Counted from the first letter of the stretch, positions 50,010 to 58,115 are shown. The stretch is DNA of 64,000 nucleotides from Brevibacterium limosum (GCF_011617705.1 NZ_CP050154.1:1984001-2048000), one strand, 5' to 3'. The notes: generated from the letters alone by a model not told the origin. Program-made: numbers and translations.

Positions 50010-50033
50010 ACCCTAGACGATCTGGGCTAATCT
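50010..50033. promoter_or_regulatory. Pair of divergent leaderless promoters
   Basis: TAGGGT (minus strand, 50015-50010) stands 6 nt before ATG 50003 and TAATCT (50028-50033) stands 7 nt before ATG 50041. Two complete promoters share a 37-base gap. Confidence 0.55.
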
Positions 50034-50040
50034 TGACGGT

Positions 50041-50754
50041 ATGCCCGTCATCGTTCTGCTGCGGCACGGCCTCTCCAGCGCCAATGTCTCCGGAATCCTG
50101 GCCGGACGCGCCCCCGGCGTGTCCCTCACCGACGAGGGGGTCCGCGCGCTGCGAGCCAACCTGCAGCTGCTGCCGCACCGGCACTTCGCCCACCTGCTGC
50201 ATTCGCCGCTGCAGCGCTGCGAACAGACCGCGACGATCGCGACAGAGGCGGCCGAATTCGAGCACATCGACGTCGATGAGGACATCATCGAACTCGACTA
50301 CGGCGAATGGACGGGACGAGCGCTCACAGAACTGGGGGAGGAGCCCCTGTGGAAGACCGTGGTGAAGTCGGCATCGCAGGCCCGGTTCCCCGGAGGGGAA
50401 TCCATCGCCGAGGCGGCCGATCGTTCCACGGCCCGTGTCCGAGAGCTCGTGGCTCAGCTGCGAGAGGAGGAGCATGCCGATGCTGAGGGCGGGGCCGCCG
50501 CGGGATCCGGGACCGACGCTGGGAAGCCGGTCCCGCCTCGGTGGGCGATGGTCGTCTCCCACGGGGACATCATCAAAGCGATCATCGCCGATGCGCTGGG
50601 AATGCCGCTCGATGACTTCCAGCGTCTGAGCGTCGCCCCCGGATCGTTCACGGTCATCGATCACTCCGGTGCCGAACCGGTGCTCGCGGCGATGTCGGTG
50701 ACCGCCGCCGGACTCGCACAGTCGGCCGCCGTCGGCGGGGGCGGAATGCGCTGA
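50041..50754 (+). CDS. Histidine phosphatase (phosphoglycerate-mutase-like) family protein
   Basis: A 237-residue protein with the phospho-histidine motif LLRHGLSSAN (R8-H9-G10), SPLQRCEQTA and the second His in VVSHGDIIKAI. A low-complexity insertion (about 140-165, Ala/Gly/Glu-rich) separates the halves. The substrate is unknown. In relatives this gene precedes DUF3090, a SCO1664-family gene and mshC, and that group is present nearby here with uppP and others in between. Start supported by the leaderless TAATCT promoter. Confidence 0.88.
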   Translation: MPVIVLLRHGLSSANVSGILAGRAPGVSLTDEGVRALRANLQLLPHRHFAHLLHSPLQRCEQTATIATEAAEFEHIDVDEDIIELDYGEWTGRALTELGEEPLWKTVVKSASQARFPGGESIAEAADRSTARVRELVAQLREEEHADAEGGAAAGSGTDAGKPVPPRWAMVVSHGDIIKAIIADALGMPLDDFQRLSVAPGSFTVIDHSGAEPVLAAMSVTAAGLAQSAAVGGGGMR

Positions 50755-50786
50755 TCCCGGCACTCGTGAGCGAATGCCGGGATCAG
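50751..50786. terminator. Hairpin at the end of the histidine phosphatase gene
   Basis: Arms CTGATCCCGGCA and TGCCGGGATCAG are perfect, extended inward by a partly paired stem with a TGAG loop. The arm begins in the stop codon; the convergent uppP gene follows. Confidence 0.6.
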
Positions 50787-50813
50787 GATGTCGGTGTGCG
50801 CAGTTGCGTCGAC

Positions 50814-51650
50814 TCAGACGGCGGCGAGGACTCCCGTGCCGAGCAGGATGTAGAGGACGATGCCCACGGCCACGCGGTACCAGACGAAGACGGCGAAGGA
50901 CTTCGTCTGCACGTATCTGAGGAACCAGTGGATGACGACGAGGCCGAGAGCGAACGAGATGATCGTGGCGAGGATCGTCGGCCCCCAGCCGAGCACCATG
51001 TCCTCGCTGCGACCGAGGGTCTGCGCCACGCCGTAGAGGCCCGAACCGACGACTGCGGGAATGGCCAGCAGGAACGAGTAGCGGGCCGCGGAAGGTCGGT
51101 CGAAGCCCATGAAACGGCCGGCCATGATCGTGCCGCCCGACCGTGACACGCCGGGGATGACGGCCAGTGCCTGAGCGAAGCCGAACAGGATGCCCTGACC
51201 CCACTTCATGTCCTCGAGTGTGCGTTCGCGTTTCCCGGCCCAGTCGGCGACGCCGATGATGAGGCCGAAGACGATGAGCATGGTGGCGGTGATCCACAGG
51301 CTGCGCAGTGCGCCTTCGATGTAGTCCTGGAAGAGCAGACCGATGATGACGATGGGGATCGAACCGATGATGATGAGCCAGCCCAGGCGCACCTCGGGAT
51401 CCTTGCGGTCATGCTTGCCGACGAGTGCCTTGCACCATTTCGAGATGATCGTGACGATATCGCGCCAGAAGTAGACGACGACGGCCGCCTCGGTGCCGAT
51501 CTGGATGATGGCGGTGAAGAACGCACCGGGGTCGTCGCCGGGCAGCATGAGTTCGCCGACGATGCGCACATGCGCCGAAGACGAGATCGGGAGGAACTCG
51601 GTGAGTGCCTGCACGATTCCGAGCACAGCAGCGACCAGCCAGTCGTACAT
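50814..51650 (-). CDS. uppP: Undecaprenyl-diphosphatase
   Basis: Membrane enzyme recycling undecaprenyl pyrophosphate for cell wall synthesis; family members confer bacitracin tolerance. The 278-residue protein has the signatures GIVQALTEFLPISSSAH (11-27) and IPGVSRSGGTIMAGRFMG plus about eight membrane segments. The ATG at 51650 is preferred for AAGGAG upstream; the open frame runs 17 codons further without a ribosome-binding site. Confidence 0.95.
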   Translation of the reverse strand: MYDWLVAAVLGIVQALTEFLPISSSAHVRIVGELMLPGDDPGAFFTAIIQIGTEAAVVVYFWRDIVTIISKWCKALVGKHDRKDPEVRLGWLIIIGSIPIVIIGLLFQDYIEGALRSLWITATMLIVFGLIIGVADWAGKRERTLEDMKWGQGILFGFAQALAVIPGVSRSGGTIMAGRFMGFDRPSAARYSFLLAIPAVVGSGLYGVAQTLGRSEDMVLGWGPTILATIISFALGLVVIHWFLRYVQTKSFAVFVWYRVAVGIVLYILLGTGVLAAV

Positions 51651-51705
51651 ACGACTCCTTGAGAATATGAGGTGGGAACGAAACCACGGTAGTCGCCGCA
51701 TCGGG

Positions 51706-51711
51706 TAACCT
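51706..51711 (+). promoter_or_regulatory. Near-leaderless -10 element (TAACCT)
   Basis: TAACCT, 8 nt before the ATG of the aldo/keto reductase-like gene at 51720. Confidence 0.4.
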
Positions 51712-51719
51712 CAAGAAGC

Positions 51720-52634
51720 ATGAAGCACCAACGACTCGGCACCACCGGTTTGGAAGTCAGCGACGTGGGTCTCGGGACCTTCGAGTGGGGGCATCGGGTC
51801 GATGACCAGGTCGCTCAGCGCCTCGTCGATGAGTTCGAAGACGCAGGTGGCAACCTCATCGAGCTGCCCAGTTCGGCCACGATCGCCGCTGAGGTGCTCG
51901 GGCAGCTGAGACTTCCCGGAGAGATTCTGCTGCTGGCCCGAGTGGGCGTGTCCATGAGTGAGCCCGACCACATCGAGGTCGGATTGGGGCGCTCCAGAAT
52001 CCTCAGCCAGGTCGATTCCCTGCTGCGCACGGTGGGACGCGATCACCTCGACGTACTGGTCCTCGATGTCTTCGATTCCGAGGTCGACCGCGTCGAGACC
52101 GCTTCGGCGGTCAAGACACTGCTCACTCTGGGAAAGATCCGCTACGTCGGCGTGTCCCACCACACCGGATGGCAGCTGGCGGAGATGCGCGGAGCCGGGG
52201 TCCCGGTCGCCTGTGCCGTCGCCGAATACTCCCTGCTCAACCGCGAAGCCGAGGCAGAGCTCATCCCCGCTGCCGACTATGCCGGAGTCTCACTCATCGC
52301 CGGAGCAGGACTGGGCCGCGGTGTGCTCACCGACAAATACCGCAACGCCACCCCGCAGGATTCGCGACTGGCGGGGGAGCTGAGCGAATACGCCGGTGCC
52401 TACCTCGACGACCGGTCGAACCGGGTGCTCGCCGGCGTCCGCCGTGCAGCGACCGCTCTGGGCGTGTCGACGACGGATATCGCACTGGCCTTCAATCGGC
52501 AGCACGGAATCGCCAGCACTCTGGTCTCGCCCCGAACCCCGGCGCAGCTGGCGGAGGTCACCGGCAGCGATGTCGAACTGGCGCGGGAGATCGCCGAGGT
52601 GCTCGATCAGATCTCCTGGGGTCCGTCGGCCTAG
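51720..52634 (+). CDS. Aldo/keto reductase-fold protein lacking the catalytic tetrad
   Basis: The 304-residue protein has the overall aldo/keto reductase fold: LGTTGLEVSDVGLGT at the start, GKIRYVGVSHHTGWQL, AVAEYSLLNREAE and the C-terminal NADP-binding region. All four tetrad positions are altered: the usual DTAxxYG reads ELPSSAT (Asp to Glu at 48, Tyr absent), the TKVG lysine is Arg (ARVG, R74) and the H in the LYQxH strand is missing (LVLDVFDSE). It therefore seems unable to do normal hydride-transfer chemistry. A sensor or regulatory role, or altered activity, is possible. Short repeats follow the stop. Confidence 0.85.
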   Translation: MKHQRLGTTGLEVSDVGLGTFEWGHRVDDQVAQRLVDEFEDAGGNLIELPSSATIAAEVLGQLRLPGEILLLARVGVSMSEPDHIEVGLGRSRILSQVDSLLRTVGRDHLDVLVLDVFDSEVDRVETASAVKTLLTLGKIRYVGVSHHTGWQLAEMRGAGVPVACAVAEYSLLNREAEAELIPAADYAGVSLIAGAGLGRGVLTDKYRNATPQDSRLAGELSEYAGAYLDDRSNRVLAGVRRAATALGVSTTDIALAFNRQHGIASTLVSPRTPAQLAEVTGSDVELAREIAEVLDQISWGPSA

Positions 52635-52683
52635 AGCGGAGTGGCGCTGAGAGCGCAGTGGCGCCGAGTACGCAGTGACGCTG
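52633..52683 (+). repeat. 17-bp tandem repeats right after the aldo/keto reductase-like stop
   Basis: Three imperfect units (52633, 52650, 52667) of the type GAGxxCGCAGTGGCGCT, the first overlapping the stop codon. Confidence 0.6.
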
Positions 52684-52699
52684 AGCGCGAACGAGTCGT

Positions 52700-52960
52700 T
52701 CAGTCGTCCTCGTCATCGTCGTCGAGGACGAACTCGTCATCGTCCTTGGCATCCTCGACATCATCGAAGAGCTCGAACGGGGTGACTTCGTCGAACGCTG
52801 TGTAGATCGCGTCTTCGTAGATTTCGAAGGCATCGGCCAAAGCCATATAAGCGGCTTCGACTCGGGGGTCTTGGTCACCGTTGCGGTGTGCGGATGCAGC
52901 GTAGTGCTCTCTCACTGCTTCGAGGAATGCGTCCAGGGCCTCACGAGGATCTGTGCTCAT
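52700..52960 (-). CDS. Small acidic conserved protein of unknown function
   Basis: An 86-residue protein. The first 60 residues look helical (DAFLEAVREHYAASAHR, VEAAYMALADAFEIYEDAIY) and the last 25 are almost all Asp and Glu. Not assigned to a function; a conserved actinobacterial family is likely because the helical part is well formed. TACATT lies 6 nt before the ATG at 52960, a leaderless promoter. It is divergent from DUF3090, 57 bases away. Confidence 0.7.
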   Translation of the reverse strand: MSTDPREALDAFLEAVREHYAASAHRNGDQDPRVEAAYMALADAFEIYEDAIYTAFDEVTPFELFDDVEDAKDDDEFVLDDDDEDD

Positions 52961-52966
52961 GACTCA

Positions 52967-53011
52967 AATGTATCCCAGGCCGGACCGACATGTAAGTCTT
53001 TGAACTAGGCT
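52967..53011. promoter_or_regulatory. Divergent leaderless promoters (acidic protein / DUF3090)
   Basis: TACATT (minus strand, 52972-52967) is 6 nt before ATG 52960; TAGGCT (53006-53011) is 6 nt before ATG 53018. Confidence 0.5.
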
Positions 53012-53017
53012 GAAGAC

Positions 53018-53581
53018 ATGGCAGCTCTGTACGACTACCCCACACCCGATCGTTTCGTCGTCGGCACGATCGGACTTCCCGGCGAGAGGACGTTCCTCCT
53101 CCAAGCGAAGTCCGGCAATGCGCTCACGACCGTGGTCGTCGAGAAGGAGCAGGTCGAGATCCTCTCCGACCGGATCACAGAACTGCTCGACATGGTCATG
53201 ATCAAGGACCCCGCCGCCCGGGTGCCGCAGACGGCACTCGACGATCTCATCGACAATGCCGGGCTCAACGTTCCCATCGAACCGGAGTTCCGCGTCGGCA
53301 CGATGAGCCTGGGCTGGGACACCGTCAAGCATGAGCTCGTCATCGAGTGCTTCGAACTCACCGAGGCGGACGCCCAGGCGGGAACCTCCGCCGACCCCGA
53401 TGACGACGAAGTCGAACGCGAAGTCCTGCGCATCGTCCTCGACGCCGCAGCCGCACGGGAGTTCGCCCGCCGCGGCGAACAGGTCGTCAGCGCCGGACGC
53501 GGTGACTGCCCGTTCTGCTCCCTCCCGCTCGAACCCGACGGTCACCTGTGCCCCCGTGCCAACGGGATCCCGCGCGCCTGA
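53018..53581 (+). CDS. DUF3090 family protein with C-terminal zinc ribbon
   Basis: A 187-residue protein of unknown biochemical function. The body has FLLQAKSGNALTTVVVEKEQ and FRVGTMSLGWD, and the C-terminus carries C164, C167, H176 and C178 in CPFCSLPLEPDGHLCPR, a likely zinc site. It forms a conserved actinobacterial trio with the kinase-like gene and mshC downstream, which suggests a role connected to mycothiol or redox biology. The start is fixed by TAGGCT 6 nt upstream. Confidence 0.88.
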   Translation: MAALYDYPTPDRFVVGTIGLPGERTFLLQAKSGNALTTVVVEKEQVEILSDRITELLDMVMIKDPAARVPQTALDDLIDNAGLNVPIEPEFRVGTMSLGWDTVKHELVIECFELTEADAQAGTSADPDDDEVEREVLRIVLDAAAAREFARRGEQVVSAGRGDCPFCSLPLEPDGHLCPRANGIPRA

Positions 53582-53587
53582 TCAGTG

Positions 53588-54400
53588 ATGGATCACGGGA
53601 TGCTCCTCGACGCTTTGGAAGCGGGGGACTGGACGGAGATGGGTTCGATCCCGCGCGCCAGCAACGACACCCGACTGCTCGTGCTCGACCATGAGGGCCG
53701 GGCGATCAAGGCCGTGTACAAGCCGATCTCGGGCGAACGCCCGCTCATCGACTTCCCGTTGGAGACACTGGCCCTGCGCGAAGTCGCGGCCTACCGTCTG
53801 TCTGCGGCACTCGATCTGGGAGTGGTCCCGCCGACGGTGCTGCGAGACGATCTGCCCGCCGGCCGCGGATCGCTGCAGGCCTATGTCGAAGCCTCCGACG
53901 ATGACGAAGCCGTGACCCTGTCGGCGGTCGACGCGATTCCCGTCGATCACACGCCGATCTTCGCTCTGCGCACCGAAGACGGTCGTGATCTCGTACTCTC
54001 CCATGCGGTCGATGAGGGTCTGCGGGCCGTGGCCTTCTTCGACCTGCTCGCCAACAACGCCGATCGCAAAGCCGGTCATGTCATCTCCGGCTGCTGCCTG
54101 CCGAGCACGGCCGCGGCCGATAAAGGCGTCTTCGGCATCGACAACGGTCTGACCTTCCACGATGAGGAGAAGCTGCGGACCGTGCTGTGGGGTTTCTCTC
54201 GCGCCTCGTTCCATGCCGAAGAGATCGATGCGCTCGAGGAGGTCGCCGCCATGGACGAGGCACTGCGGGCACAGCTGAGCGACTGTCTGTCGGCAGACGA
54301 GCTGCAGGCGCTGAGACACCGGGCGAACCGGCTTCTCGCCGCCGAGTTCTTCCCCGAAGCATCTGCCGATCGGACCGTCATTCCCTGGCCGCCGATCTGA
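53588..54400 (+). CDS. SCO1664-family protein (PI3/PI4-kinase-like fold)
   Basis: A 270-residue protein related to the phosphatidylinositol kinase-like fold. It keeps a putative ATP-binding lysine region in KAVYKPISGERPLIDFP, the catalytic-loop-like FFDLLANNADRKAGHV and the metal-binding-like FGIDNGLTFH, the pattern of a working kinase. The substrate is unknown. It starts a few bases after DUF3090 (GTG 53585 is equally possible) and precedes mshC, as in other Actinobacteria. Confidence 0.85.
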   Translation: MDHGMLLDALEAGDWTEMGSIPRASNDTRLLVLDHEGRAIKAVYKPISGERPLIDFPLETLALREVAAYRLSAALDLGVVPPTVLRDDLPAGRGSLQAYVEASDDDEAVTLSAVDAIPVDHTPIFALRTEDGRDLVLSHAVDEGLRAVAFFDLLANNADRKAGHVISGCCLPSTAAADKGVFGIDNGLTFHDEEKLRTVLWGFSRASFHAEEIDALEEVAAMDEALRAQLSDCLSADELQALRHRANRLLAAEFFPEASADRTVIPWPPI

Positions 54401-54447
54401 AACGCGGATCACTTCGCGTCGGAAGTGCCGAACGTCGACCTCTCGGT

Positions 54448-54453
54448 TAGGCT
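54448..54453 (+). promoter_or_regulatory. Leaderless -10 element of mshC (TAGGCT)
   Basis: TAGGCT, 7 nt before the GTG at 54461. It favours this start over an upstream ATG at 54425 in the same frame. Confidence 0.5.
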
Positions 54454-54460
54454 GGTTGCC

Positions 54461-55720
54461 GTGAAGTCATGGCCCGAACCTCAACTGCCCCGTCTGACCA
54501 GCACCGGCAAGGTGCCCACGGTCTTCGACACGAGCACCCGCAGCCCGCGCCGACTGCGCGGATCCGAGCAGACCGCTCGTCTCTATGTCTGCGGGATCAC
54601 CCCGTACGATGCGACGCATCTCGGTCATGCCGCCACCTATGTGGCCTTCGACCTGCTCAACCGGATCTGGCGGGATGCCGGGCTGGAGGTCGTCTACGCA
54701 CAGAACACCACTGATGTCGACGACCCGCTGCTGGAGAGGGCCGACGCTACGGGAGTCGACTGGCGCGAACTCGCCTCCTCCCAGATCCAGCTCTTCCGCG
54801 AAGACATGGACGCCCTGCGGGTCATCCCGCCGGACAGCTTCATCGGCGTCGTCGAATCGGTCGACGAGATCGCCGCCGGCGTCCGCGATCTCGTGGACAA
54901 GGGGGCCGCCTACACACTCGACAACGGTGACGTCTACTACCGAGTGTCGACCCAGATCACTCCGCCCTTCGGCACCGTCAGCCACGATGATGCCGAAACC
55001 ATGGCCGCACTCTCGGCCGAACGCGGCGGAGATCCGGAGACCCCGGGCAAGGAGAACCCCATCGACCCGCTGCTGTGGCGAGCCGAACGCGAAGGCGAAC
55101 CCTCCTGGGACGGAGGATCCCTGGGGCGGGGGCGCCCGGGTTGGCACGTCGAATGCACCGTCATCGCCGATAAGTACGTCGGATTCCCCGTCGACGTGCA
55201 GGGAGGCGGCAGCGACCTCATCTTCCCGCACCATGAGATGAGCGCCGCGCATGCCGCAGCCTGGCGGGACACGCCGATGGCGAAGACCTACATGCACACC
55301 GGGATGGTCGGCCTCGACGGCGAGAAGATGAGCAAGTCCAAGGGCAATCTCGTCCTCGTCTCGAAGCTGCGTGAGCGCGGAGTCGACCCCATGGTCATCC
55401 GCACTGTGATCCTGTCCAACCACTACCGCAGCGACTGGAGCTTCACAGAGGAGCAGCTCTCCATCGCAGATGCGCGCCTCCAAGCCTGGATGCATGCCGC
55501 CAAGTGCGAGTCAGAATGTCGTGAAGGACTGCGTGAGCACATCATCGGCCTGCTGCGCGAAGCACTCACCGATGACCTCGACAGCCCGCGTGCCCTGGGG
55601 ATCCTCGACGAATGGGCCGAACACTATGCGGACTCCGAGCCGTCGGAGACTGCGGCTCTCAGCGGCGACCGAGTCGCCGATGCCGTCGACGCCCTGCTGG
55701 GCATCCGCCTCCTCGACTGA
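54461..55720 (+). CDS. mshC: Mycothiol ligase MshC
   Basis: Joins cysteine to GlcN-Ins using ATP in mycothiol biosynthesis. The 419-residue class I synthetase-like protein has the MshC form of the HIGH region, CGITPYDATHLGHAATY (C44 a zinc ligand), a zinc-ligand stretch GWHVECTVIA and the KMSKSKGN loop near residue 290. It differs from true CysRS in GITPYDATH and in its short C-terminus. The GTG at 54461 gives MKSWPEPQLPRL, a typical MshC start, and follows a leaderless promoter. Confidence 0.94.
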   Translation: MKSWPEPQLPRLTSTGKVPTVFDTSTRSPRRLRGSEQTARLYVCGITPYDATHLGHAATYVAFDLLNRIWRDAGLEVVYAQNTTDVDDPLLERADATGVDWRELASSQIQLFREDMDALRVIPPDSFIGVVESVDEIAAGVRDLVDKGAAYTLDNGDVYYRVSTQITPPFGTVSHDDAETMAALSAERGGDPETPGKENPIDPLLWRAEREGEPSWDGGSLGRGRPGWHVECTVIADKYVGFPVDVQGGGSDLIFPHHEMSAAHAAAWRDTPMAKTYMHTGMVGLDGEKMSKSKGNLVLVSKLRERGVDPMVIRTVILSNHYRSDWSFTEEQLSIADARLQAWMHAAKCESECREGLREHIIGLLREALTDDLDSPRALGILDEWAEHYADSEPSETAALSGDRVADAVDALLGIRLLD

Positions 55721-55727
55721 CATCGAT

Positions 55728-55750
55728 CGGCGCTCACTGTCTGAGCGCCG
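55728..55750. terminator. Hairpin between convergent mshC and PAC2 genes
   Basis: CGGCGCTCA and TGAGCGCCG form a perfect 9-bp stem with a CTGTC loop, in the 42-base gap. Confidence 0.55.
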
Positions 55751-55762
55751 GATGCCCGTGGT

Positions 55763-56593
55763 TCACTTATCGCGGCCGCGTTTGCGCAGATAGCGTTCGA
55801 ACTCGGCCGCGATGGCGTCTCCGCTGGCTTCGGGCAGCTCCGTCGAATCGTTCTGTCGTTCCAGCGTCTTGACGAGTTCGACGAGTCGCGGGTTGAGGGA
55901 GACGAGCTCATCGGCGCCGAGTTCCCACGCCCGGCTCTCCTCTTCGAGCACGTGGATGTCGATTTCGATCCCGGCATAGCGTTCGACTGCCTTCGCCAGT
56001 GCGAGCTCCGCCTTCGGCGACGGTGATTCGGCCAGGTAGTCCGGCACGCCCACCCACAGATTGATCGCCCGGACTCCGCGCCATCGGCAGGCGACCCCGA
56101 GGAGCCCGAGAATGCCGATGGGCCCCTCATAGCCGTTGGCGTCGATGCCGAGTCCGGAGGCGAGCTCCTTGTCCTCCGTATTGGCCACCACCGGCAGCGG
56201 ACGCGTATGCGGGACCTCCGCGTGGAGCCCGCCGAGGAGGACGACCGTATCGTCATCGCCGACGTGAGCGAGGACGAGGGAGAGGAACTCCCGCCATTTC
56301 AGACCCGGTTCGTGACCGTGGATGACCGTGATCGGCTGCTCGCCGAGGCGGCCCCGATGAACCGCGACGCCCGGCCAGGCGATCGACGCCGTTCCGTCCT
56401 CGTCGCGGATGATCTCGGGTTCGGAGAAACGGAATTCGTAGAACCCATCGGTGTCGAGGATCTCGGAGTCGTCCAGCTGCCAGACCTCGATGAGATCCTT
56501 GACCAGCGAACTCGCCGCTTCGGAAGCATCGGCATCCTGACCTTCGAAGGCGATGAAGACGAGTGCCCCGGACCCGGATGGAAGAATACTCAT
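55763..56593 (-). CDS. PAC2 family protein
   Basis: A 276-residue protein of the PAC2 (proteasome assembly chaperone 2-like) family. It has FIAFEGQDADASEAASSLV, IRDEDGTASIAWPGVAVHRG, TVVLLGGLHAEVPHTRP and INLWVGVPDYLAESPSPKA, the typical core, and a helical C-terminus. The function in bacteria is unsettled. The window also holds the Mpa/ARC and dop genes, but the gene order is the same in organisms with and without proteasomes. TAGTCT lies 6 nt before the ATG at 56593; its -10 overlaps that of the divergent HAD gene. Confidence 0.88.
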   Translation of the reverse strand: MSILPSGSGALVFIAFEGQDADASEAASSLVKDLIEVWQLDDSEILDTDGFYEFRFSEPEIIRDEDGTASIAWPGVAVHRGRLGEQPITVIHGHEPGLKWREFLSLVLAHVGDDDTVVLLGGLHAEVPHTRPLPVVANTEDKELASGLGIDANGYEGPIGILGLLGVACRWRGVRAINLWVGVPDYLAESPSPKAELALAKAVERYAGIEIDIHVLEEESRAWELGADELVSLNPRLVELVKTLERQNDSTELPEASGDAIAAEFERYLRKRGRDK

Positions 56594-56599
56594 GGTCCC

Positions 56600-56609
56600 A
56601 GACTACGCT
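56600..56609. promoter_or_regulatory. Overlapping divergent leaderless -10 elements
   Basis: AGACTACGCT contains TAGTCT on the minus strand (56605-56600) and TACGCT on the plus strand (56604-56609), sharing two bases. Each is exactly 6 nt from its start codon (56593 and 56616). Confidence 0.55.
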
Positions 56610-56615
56610 GGGCGT

Positions 56616-57290
56616 ATGACGAACCATGCATCAGCCGACCCTGCCGCCGTCCTGTGGGATATGGACGGAACCCTGGTCGACACCGAACCGTATTGGATCC
56701 GCGCCGAGACCGAACTGATGAATGCCCATGGGCTGCCGTGGTCGGAGGAACAGGGACTCGACTTCGTCGGCAACGAGCTGATCGTCTCCGCCCGGATGAT
56801 GCGGCAGGCCGGACTCGACCTGCCGGCCGAAGAGATCGTCGAGACGCTGATGGGCAAGGTCATCGCCCAGATCCGCGAGACCGTGCCGTTCCGCCCCGGT
56901 GCCCTCGAGCTGCTGGCCGAACTCAAGGCCGAGGGCATTCCGAACGTCATGGTCACGATGTCCTACCGCCCCTTGGCCGAGGCCGTCATCGCCAACTGCC
57001 CGCCGAACAGCTTCTCCGGGCTCGTCTCCGGAGATGAGGTCTCCGCAGGAAAACCGGATCCCGAACCCTATCTGCGCGGGGCGGCCCTGCTCGGCCTCGA
57101 CCCGGGCGAGTGCGTGGCCTTGGAGGATTCGAAGCCGGGCTTGGCCAGTGCCGAGGCGGCCGGAACCATCGCGATCGGCGTGCCCCACTTCGTCGATCTC
57201 GAGCCCCGTCCGGGCCGCATCCTCTGGGACAGCCTCGAAGGCCGCGGTGTCGCCGACCTGCGACGCCTCCGTGCCGCACAGAGCGCCTGA
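56616..57290 (+). CDS. HAD family phosphatase (beta-phosphoglucomutase-like)
   Basis: A 224-residue HAD hydrolase of the IA subfamily. Motif I is VLWDMDGTLVDTEP (D15, D17), motif II MVTMSYRP, with the lysine in SAGKPDPEPYL and motif IV ALEDSKPGLASAEAAG. The cap helices lie between residues 20 and 90. The substrate is a small phosphorylated compound that cannot be named from sequence. The start at 56616 is favoured by TACGCT 6 nt upstream. Confidence 0.88.
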   Translation: MTNHASADPAAVLWDMDGTLVDTEPYWIRAETELMNAHGLPWSEEQGLDFVGNELIVSARMMRQAGLDLPAEEIVETLMGKVIAQIRETVPFRPGALELLAELKAEGIPNVMVTMSYRPLAEAVIANCPPNSFSGLVSGDEVSAGKPDPEPYLRGAALLGLDPGECVALEDSKPGLASAEAAGTIAIGVPHFVDLEPRPGRILWDSLEGRGVADLRRLRAAQSA

Positions 57291-57293
57291 GGA

Positions 57294-58103
57294 CTACGCC
57301 CCGACGATCTTCGTGATCTCCGGAGTCGGGGGAGGGGTGTTGCCCCAGGCCGGGCACAGCGGTTTGAAGGTGCACCAATTGCACAGCGGCGACTTCTTCG
57401 GCCGCCACCGATCCGACTCCGCTGAGGCGATGATGTCCTTCCAGATCGCATCGATTTCGAACTGCGTCTGTTCGACCTCAGCCATCGTCGGATGGGACTT
57501 CAGCACGCTGCGCGAACCCAGGTACATCAGCTGCAGAGTGTGGACGAGTTCACCGGAGAGTCGATAGACGACGAGAGCGTAGAAGCCCATCTGGAACTTC
57601 GCCTCCCGCCCGTACTGCGGCTTCGGCTGCTTGCCCGTCTTGTAGTCGACGAGCCGCCGCTCGCCGCCAGGGGCGACATCGACCCGGTCGATGAACCCGC
57701 GCAGCTCGAGTCCGTTGTCGAGCTTCGTGCGGACGAACTTCTCCGTCTCCTCCGGTTCGAGATGCTCCGGATACTCGAGAACGAAATAGGAATCGATCAG
57801 CCGACGTGCCGATGTGAAGAACGTCTCCTTCTCCGATTCGTCCACGAAGATCTCGAGCACATCGGGGTCTTTCTCGACGAGCTCCTCCCACGCCGGCATG
57901 AGCATCGTCTGCGCCAGTTCGGCCGTGCGCTCGACCGCCGGTGCGGTGAACAGCTTCTCGAGCACCGAATGGACCACCGTGCCGCGGAATGCCGCCTGAG
58001 AAGGCGGCTCCGGCAGCTTGTCGATGCTGCGGAAGCGGAACTTCAGAGGGCATTGGATGAAGTCGTTGGCCCGGGAGGGCGAGAGACTGGTGAGCTCGGC
58101 CAT
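57294..58103 (-). CDS. RecB/Cas4-like exonuclease with Fe-S cluster motif
   Basis: A 269-residue nuclease of the PD-(D/E)xK superfamily. The first cysteine (C18 in FIQCPLKFRF) and the C-terminal group CNWCTFKPLCP fit the four ligands of the Cas4/AddB-type 4Fe-4S cluster. The catalytic acids and lysine are in LRGFIDRVDVAPGG and RRLVDYKTGKQ. No helicase domain and no CRISPR genes are present, so it is the stand-alone actinobacterial form. TACAGT lies 6 nt before the ATG at 58103. Confidence 0.88.
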   Translation of the reverse strand: MAELTSLSPSRANDFIQCPLKFRFRSIDKLPEPPSQAAFRGTVVHSVLEKLFTAPAVERTAELAQTMLMPAWEELVEKDPDVLEIFVDESEKETFFTSARRLIDSYFVLEYPEHLEPEETEKFVRTKLDNGLELRGFIDRVDVAPGGERRLVDYKTGKQPKPQYGREAKFQMGFYALVVYRLSGELVHTLQLMYLGSRSVLKSHPTMAEVEQTQFEIDAIWKDIIASAESDRWRPKKSPLCNWCTFKPLCPAWGNTPPPTPEITKIVGA

Positions 58104-58109
58104 AACTCC

Positions 58110-58115
58110 ACTGTA
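58110..58115 (-). promoter_or_regulatory. Leaderless -10 element of the RecB-like gene (TACAGT)
   Basis: TACAGT on the minus strand, 6 nt before ATG 58103. Confidence 0.5.

Noticed and set aside
57294-58103. CRISPR-associated Cas4
   Set aside because: The nuclease is Cas4-like in motifs, but no repeats, cas1/cas2 or other cas genes are present; this is the stand-alone RecB-like family.
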